DNA of 54,528 nt from an uncultured Clostridia bacterium. GTDB lineage: Bacteria > Bacillota > Clostridia > JAAYHZ01. Location: NCBI GenBank assembly GCA_937894465.1, contig CALCRE010000114.1, forward strand, positions 1-54,528, read 5' to 3'. The notes below the pieces were generated by a model that was given only the letters and a program-made list of their open reading frames with translations, did not search any database and had not been told where the DNA came from. Each line of letters starts with the position of its first letter. Within the stretch, counting starts at the first letter, position 1. Below are positions 49,975 to 54,528 of the stretch, in pieces. The translations under genes were made by a program, and so were the position numbers.

Positions 49975-51588
49975 TTACGCGTTGTCGCTCTTTCTAATCC
50001 GTACAATACATCCCTTTTCCCTGGTGATGTCAATGTTCAGTACAGCCGCCCAATATTTATCAGGGCTCTTTCCTTGCGGTTCATAGGGATTAAAGGGCTC
50101 TACCGGCCATTTCAAGGAATAAAAGCTGTTGGTGAAGGATATTTCATATCCTTTGAAGCAAACCGAGCTGCCCGAATTACTTTGTTTAATAGAATAATCA
50201 TTTTCCTTCGTGTCACAAGAAAACCTCAAAGGCAATCCAATTTGAACATTGTCCGCTTTTCCTGTGGACTCGTATCCGAATTCCAACACGGTTTCATTCT
50301 CGGACACTTTTAATATTTTTACCTGACAGCAAATATCCTCGTAATGCAATTTGATCCTGTCATTGTCCGGATCTTTCTCCCCTTTGTCAGGAACATACAA
50401 TGTTTGATCTCCCTTTTGAATGCAAAATGTTCCCCATTGGGGATTGTATTTGTTGTTTCCGCCTCCGATCAGCAATCCTTTACCCTTGTGCCACACACTG
50501 ACAAACGACTGTCGGTCCATTCCCCACCGGCTATCTGTAATGGGTGCGGTGTAGGAACTTAAGTTAACCTGCCAACCGGCTTTACGAAGGACTTGAATAT
50601 TTCCGTGACAAAGCTTCAATTCAGATGAATCGGTCAAAGGAGCATCCTCGGAACATTCGGTTTCCGGCAATTGTTCCACATAACGTAATAGATTCACTGC
50701 TTGACTTCCTAGAACTTGGTCTGATTTTACGGCTTGATCCAACATGAAGTTAACATATTCCAAACCGCCTTCTAACTCCAGGTAACCGATTAAGTCCGAT
50801 GTGCGAACCGATCCGTCATATTTTACTCTTCCGTCAGCTGTTTCCACCAAAGATCCGTCCGGATACACCGAAGCTTTTTGCATAGCAAAAGATCTTTGCA
50901 ATGCCGAATCTACCTTCACAGAGCCGCCGTAGAATTTGTATACACCCAAAGCATAGATATATACACCGTTGTAGGATAATGTGGGACCTAGATGCTCCGG
51001 CCAAAATCCATCCGGGTGCTGAGTTTCAACGGTTTTACGAATCATCTTGTCCGCTATTTCCTTGTAATCTTCCCTGTCGAATAAAACACCTGCTCGATAG
51101 ATGGCTGTAGAATCCCAAACAGGAATATTGTGGATATGTAAAGATTGCAGACCTCTGTTGATTCCGTCGTATGCAAGGGTTAATCCCTCTTTCCAAGAAA
51201 CAAGCGTGTCCTGATCTAAATGGCCTGTCATCAGATCAAAGGTTTGTAGCCAATGGAACATGGACCAAGGCATATAAATATAACCCCATTCCGATCCGTC
51301 CACCTTGACAAACAACACTTGTCCGTCTTCCCGCTGAGCCGCTCTTAATGCGTTTCCCCCGGCTTTGATCAACTCCAGTGCCTTCGGGTCCTGATAATAT
51401 GGATTTTCTTCAAAGTCATTCAGATAAAGATAAGCTAGAAGAAAAATATTATCTTGGTTGGTTACAGTCCAACCACCGTTGGCCTCTAAAAATTTTCCGG
51501 TTTCAGGATCAAATTTTACGATCCACCGGTCACATCCTTTTACCAACAGCTTTCTGATCTTGTCTGCAATAACCGTCTTTAAAGCCAT
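49975..51588 (-). CDS. Alpha/alpha-toroid polysaccharide lyase-like protein
   Basis: A 537-residue protein without signal peptide. The first 330 residues form repeated helices of the toroid type (GGWTVTNQDNIFLLAYLYL, QREDGQVLFVKVDGSEWGYI, TQHPDGFWPEHLGP). The C-terminal 200 residues are beta-rich (SSYTAPITDSRWGMDRQSF, EFGYESTGKADNVQ), as in heparinase/chondroitin lyase relatives. A specific family was not recognised. AAGGGAGGG precedes the ATG. It lies 57 bases after the TPR gene stop and may share its transcript. A cytosolic lyase or hydrolase for unsaturated oligosaccharides is inferred. Confidence 0.65.
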   Translation of the reverse strand: MALKTVIADKIRKLLVKGCDRWIVKFDPETGKFLEANGGWTVTNQDNIFLLAYLYLNDFEENPYYQDPKALELIKAGGNALRAAQREDGQVLFVKVDGSEWGYIYMPWSMFHWLQTFDLMTGHLDQDTLVSWKEGLTLAYDGINRGLQSLHIHNIPVWDSTAIYRAGVLFDREDYKEIADKMIRKTVETQHPDGFWPEHLGPTLSYNGVYIYALGVYKFYGGSVKVDSALQRSFAMQKASVYPDGSLVETADGRVKYDGSVRTSDLIGYLELEGGLEYVNFMLDQAVKSDQVLGSQAVNLLRYVEQLPETECSEDAPLTDSSELKLCHGNIQVLRKAGWQVNLSSYTAPITDSRWGMDRQSFVSVWHKGKGLLIGGGNNKYNPQWGTFCIQKGDQTLYVPDKGEKDPDNDRIKLHYEDICCQVKILKVSENETVLEFGYESTGKADNVQIGLPLRFSCDTKENDYSIKQSNSGSSVCFKGYEISFTNSFYSLKWPVEPFNPYEPQGKSPDKYWAAVLNIDITREKGCIVRIRKSDNA

Positions 51589-51645
51589 TGAAATACCCTC
51601 CCTTACATTTATATTTTCACCGGAGACTTATTTTCCGGGAAATAT

Positions 51646-53034
51646 TTAATCAAGCTTTGCATTCACCTCGTTAATTCTTGTAAAAATGCTGTCTCTAAGT
51701 GAGCTCCGGGGGAAATTATCTCTTGCATATATATAGACCTCTTTGGCCTTTTCATATTGTTCTGTGTACTGATAAGCCCGTCCTGTATAATAATAGGTGT
51801 AGTCGGTATTTTTATAATCAGGATATTGATCCGCTATGACTTTAAAATAGGTAACGCATTTTTCGTAGTCACCCATTTCATAAAGGCTTCGTCCTGCACG
51901 ATAATGTAAATCCGCATCATCTTCGGACTTATACCCGGTTTGAATAGCCGATTCAAACAGATCCAATGCGGCTTGATACTGTCCGTTGTTGTATTGAACC
52001 ATTCCCTGATCAAACATCAAACCGCAGAATCCTTCGTGAGCCTGCTCATAAAGCACTTGCCGGGCTTGTTTGTTTTCTTCGTTCAAGTCCTCCGGTGGTA
52101 AGTCCTTCAATGCCTCTACTGCAACTGTAAATTCCGACCTGGCAATCATGGTTTCAATGTCATCCAATTGTTCTTTTACAACCCTGTTTTTCTTGTCTTC
52201 TTCGAAGGCCTTCATTTGCCCTTCAAGATCACCTTTTTCTTTTCTCAATTGATCAATGGTCTTTTGGTGTTCCTCCAGGGTCTTTTCCCATTGGCCCTCT
52301 TTTTGTTGATATTCTTGAATTTGTTGCTGATATTGAAGCACACTATCTTGTACTCCCTTCACAGCCCCTTGGCCTTTATTGTTACCAACCACATAGCCTA
52401 CAACCGCTCCTACAGCTAAAAACAGCAACAAAAAAGCAAAAACGACTCCGAATCCGGAGTTTTGGTTCGTTCCGGAAGGCTTTCTTACCCTTCCTTCTTG
52501 ACTCTCTATTTCTTTCCGGATTCGTGTCGAAATTTCTCTTGTCATGTTCTTTTGTTCTTGATCGGATTTTGCGGATTCTTTTACAGGACGTTCCTTTTTC
52601 GGTTTTTGTTCGGGAGTGACTTTTACCTTGCTTCCTTTTTGTTCGGTTAAGATTGGAACCTTTTTAACAGGGCGAACTATGGTGTTGCTTCTTTTTCTAC
52701 CTTGCGCTTCAAACAACTTGTCCATATAGTGCTTAGCTTGCTCGTTGCCCGGGTCAACAGACAAAAGAGTTTTCAAAACTTCATGTGCTTCGTTTTCTTC
52801 CTTGTTCTTATACAAACATAGTGCAAGCAATGCATAAGCTTCAGGAACAAACTCACTTGACGTGACAACCTTTTTTAATAATATGATGGCCATGTCATCA
52901 CTGCCTTGCCTTAACTTTTCTAAAGCACTGTTATAAAATAAGTAGGGGGACTCGTATGAACCTGTATTCGGTATCATTTCAGGAACAAATTCCTCAAACA
53001 GATCAATTTCTTTTTTTATGTCTATCTTATTCAT
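51646..53034 (-). CDS. TPR membrane protein with coiled coil
   Basis: A 462-residue protein. TPR-like helices occupy about 30-110, then a basic linker, then one membrane helix (GVVFAFLLLFLAVGAVVGYVVG, about 195-216). A long coiled coil (about 225-285, rich in Gln and Glu) and a second TPR block (about 340-455; YQAALDLFESAIQTGY, GDYEKCVTYFKVIAD, YEKAKEVYIYARDNF) follow. It joins cytosolic and outer-side TPR domains across the membrane and probably acts as an assembly scaffold. Function unknown. It lies 13 bases after folC, so is likely co-transcribed. Confidence 0.82.
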   Translation of the reverse strand: MNKIDIKKEIDLFEEFVPEMIPNTGSYESPYLFYNSALEKLRQGSDDMAIILLKKVVTSSEFVPEAYALLALCLYKNKEENEAHEVLKTLLSVDPGNEQAKHYMDKLFEAQGRKRSNTIVRPVKKVPILTEQKGSKVKVTPEQKPKKERPVKESAKSDQEQKNMTREISTRIRKEIESQEGRVRKPSGTNQNSGFGVVFAFLLLFLAVGAVVGYVVGNNKGQGAVKGVQDSVLQYQQQIQEYQQKEGQWEKTLEEHQKTIDQLRKEKGDLEGQMKAFEEDKKNRVVKEQLDDIETMIARSEFTVAVEALKDLPPEDLNEENKQARQVLYEQAHEGFCGLMFDQGMVQYNNGQYQAALDLFESAIQTGYKSEDDADLHYRAGRSLYEMGDYEKCVTYFKVIADQYPDYKNTDYTYYYTGRAYQYTEQYEKAKEVYIYARDNFPRSSLRDSIFTRINEVNAKLD

Positions 53035-53047
53035 AATATCCCTCCGG

Positions 53048-54334
53048 TTATTTGTAAATGTCGATAATTTCCTTCCTTATTTCTGCTAAAAACGTTAATG
53101 ATCCGAAACAGACCACTATATCTTCCTCGGAGCTGTTTTTTTTGCAAAAGGCTACGGCTTCCTTTATTGTATCATGGGGGATTACCTGATTACAATAAAT
53201 CTTTACGGTTTTTGCCAATTCTTCTGCGGATAAACCCCTCTCTCCTATTGTGGTAACGGTAATGACTTCTTTTGCTCCGGGAAACAAAATACTACAAACC
53301 GATTTATAGTCCTTGTCCTTCAATGAACCATATATATAGACGGGACGAATACCGGGAAAATGCTTTTGAATCAAATCCCTCAAGGCTTCCGCACATTGGG
53401 GATTATGGCCCCCGTCCACCATAATCAAGGGCTTTTCGTTTATGACTTCGGCGCGGGCTTGCCACCTTGTTTTCATCAATCCTTCTCTAATGCTTTCTTC
53501 AGATATTTCGATTCCTTGCTTGATTAAACATTTACAAACCTCCAAGGCAACCGTAGCATTTTTTAATTGGTGATCTCCTAACAATGTTATGCGAAGCCCC
53601 TTTAAGGAACCTTTGTCAAATTCATATCCTTGTATGGAAGATTCGGTGACATTGATATCATCAAATTTTGCGACGGATAAATTGGCGTTCCTTTCATGGC
53701 AGGTTTCACGAATAACATCCTTCACTTCATTCGTTTGATCGTACAGTACTACATCAATGCCTTCTTTGATGATACCGGCTTTCTCAAAAGCGATTTTAGG
53801 AAGGGTATCCCCTAATATGGCGGTGTGGTCGTACCCGATGTTGGTAATGACGGCGCAAAGGGTTGTTTTAACAATATTCGTAGCGTCAAATCTACCGCCT
53901 AAACCTGTTTCCCAAACCACATAATCACATTGTTCCTTTTTAAAATATAGCAATGCCGCAGCGGTCACCAATTCAAATTCAGTAGGAGAACGTTTTCCTT
54001 CTCGAATGATTTCATCGGCTTTTTCCTTGACCTTTTCAACCGCCCAAGCAAGGTCCTCATCCTTAATATATTGTCGATTGATTTGAATCCGTTCATTAAA
54101 AACATCCACATAAGGCGATATAAATAACCCGGTCTTGTATCCTTGGGCTTGTAATATGGAAGCGATATAAGCGCAAGTGGACCCTTTCCCGTTTGTTCCG
54201 GCTACATGGATGAATTTCAAGTCATTCTGAGGGTTGCCTAATTTATCCGCTAAAAGCCCGATGGTTTCCAAACCGGGCTTACTTCCGAACCGTAATGTTC
54301 CGTGTATATATTCCAAAGCTTTTTTTGCATCCAT
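53048..54334 (-). CDS. folC: Bifunctional folylpolyglutamate synthase / dihydrofolate synthase
   Basis: A 428-residue Mur-ligase-type enzyme that adds glutamate to folates. The P-loop is GTNGKGSTCAYI (about 45-56), then WETGLGGRFDATN, and the C-terminal domain has MVDGGHNPQCAEAL. The frame is open 7 codons further, but GGAAGG 8 bases upstream points to this ATG, 5 bases after the secA stop. Being tightly packed behind secA is not the usual order (prfB is common there), so this is a local rearrangement. Confidence 0.92.
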   Translation of the reverse strand: MDAKKALEYIHGTLRFGSKPGLETIGLLADKLGNPQNDLKFIHVAGTNGKGSTCAYIASILQAQGYKTGLFISPYVDVFNERIQINRQYIKDEDLAWAVEKVKEKADEIIREGKRSPTEFELVTAAALLYFKKEQCDYVVWETGLGGRFDATNIVKTTLCAVITNIGYDHTAILGDTLPKIAFEKAGIIKEGIDVVLYDQTNEVKDVIRETCHERNANLSVAKFDDINVTESSIQGYEFDKGSLKGLRITLLGDHQLKNATVALEVCKCLIKQGIEISEESIREGLMKTRWQARAEVINEKPLIMVDGGHNPQCAEALRDLIQKHFPGIRPVYIYGSLKDKDYKSVCSILFPGAKEVITVTTIGERGLSAEELAKTVKIYCNQVIPHDTIKEAVAFCKKNSSEEDIVVCFGSLTFLAEIRKEIIDIYK

Positions 54335-54339
54335 AAATG

Positions 54340-54528
54340 TCACCTTCCGCAACAACTTTTGTACTTTTTTCCGCTACCACAAGGACAGGGGTCATTTCTT
54401 CCCGGCTTGTAATTTTTTTTACCGGTGGACACTTCGCCTCCACCATGGACAGTATTGACCGGTTGCGCCACACTTTCTCTTTTCGGAGGTTCTTTTACTA
54501 CTTTTTGCATATGCAATAAGGTACGAAG
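54340..54528 (-). CDS. secA: Preprotein translocase SecA, C-terminal fragment at the window edge
   Basis: The last 62 residues of a gene that continues beyond the window. After LRTLLHMQ and a variable linker comes the zinc-binding SEC-C tail RNDPCPCGSGKKYKSCCGR, typical of SecA, where it binds SecB or lipids. A separate small SEC-C protein is possible but the upstream LLHMQ fits SecA. folC starts 5 bases after the stop, with its ribosome binding site in the final codons. Confidence 0.8.
   Translation of the reverse strand, partial: LRTLLHMQKVVKEPPKRESVAQPVNTVHGGGEVSTGKKNYKPGRNDPCPCGSGKKYKSCCGR

Overview
The window looks like chromosomal DNA of a low-GC anaerobic Firmicute of the class Clostridia. 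The evidence is the typical Shine-Dalgarno sites, TTGACA/TATAAT-type promoters, and families common there (CD3324/Mor-like regulator, DUF1836, DUF1540-like peptide, WxL-type surface proteins, clostridial-type lysine aminomutase). No rRNA, CRISPR array, prophage or complete insertion sequence was seen. One tRNA gene is present (Val, anticodon CAC). Species was not determined.

Layout. 72-7009 (-) is a tight five-gene catabolic operon: PHP-type metallohydrolase, xylulokinase, M20 amidohydrolase, heparinase II/III-like lyase and a cyclase-family hydrolase. Next to it, 7010-7270 is a non-coding, hairpin-rich stretch that runs almost to the first start codon. 7449-8700 holds a CPBP protease with a disturbed 5' end, a DUF1294 gene that may be leaderless, and an orphan holin-like gene. 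8783-10630 (-) is a two-gene WxL-type surface module with a long leader. 11041-13670 (+) is a cadC-cadA heavy-metal efflux operon with clear promoter and operator. 13756-14839 (-) has a zinc-ribbon protein, infC with an AUC start and no rpmI-rplT behind it, and tRNA-Val. 14969-18751 (-) has a PII-like/antiporter pair and a lysine 2,3-aminomutase/ATP-grasp pair. 19162-21712 carries a Gfo/Idh/MocA oxidoreductase, a YgjV membrane protein and an amidohydrolase. 21726-26227 (-) is the def-fmt-Zn peptidase-rsmB-rlmN housekeeping operon; a three-gene MacB-like ABC system with a CARDB/COG1361-like protein (26416-31069) separates it from priA (31132-33576). Upstream of priA, in one overlapping run, are a HAD phosphatase and a URO-D-like gene.

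35406-45586 is the accessory part: a membrane-anchored HExxH peptidase, a 1136-residue lyase-like protein fused to a beta-propeller, a TetR regulator with its operator, a small Mor-like regulator behind an elaborate leader RNA with two tiny ORFs, a large secreted protein with a degenerate M28 domain plus a HExxH domain, and DUF1836. 45812-54528 holds an SGNH hydrolase, a tiny Cys-rich protein, prfC, a DUF4143 ATPase, a third toroid lyase-like gene, a TPR membrane protein, folC and the 3' end of secA.

How it fits together. Three proteins of the alpha/alpha-toroid lyase type, all without signal peptides, plus kinase and amidohydrolase functions suggest breakdown of imported oligosaccharides in the cytoplasm. 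The strongest candidate for an undescribed system is the leader RNA at 41792-42138, where four mutually competing helices overlap a 17-codon ORF ahead of a second tiny ORF and a DNA-binding protein. Also worth attention are the aminomutase/ATP-grasp pair, the lyase-propeller fusion, and the structured element in front of the PHP gene.
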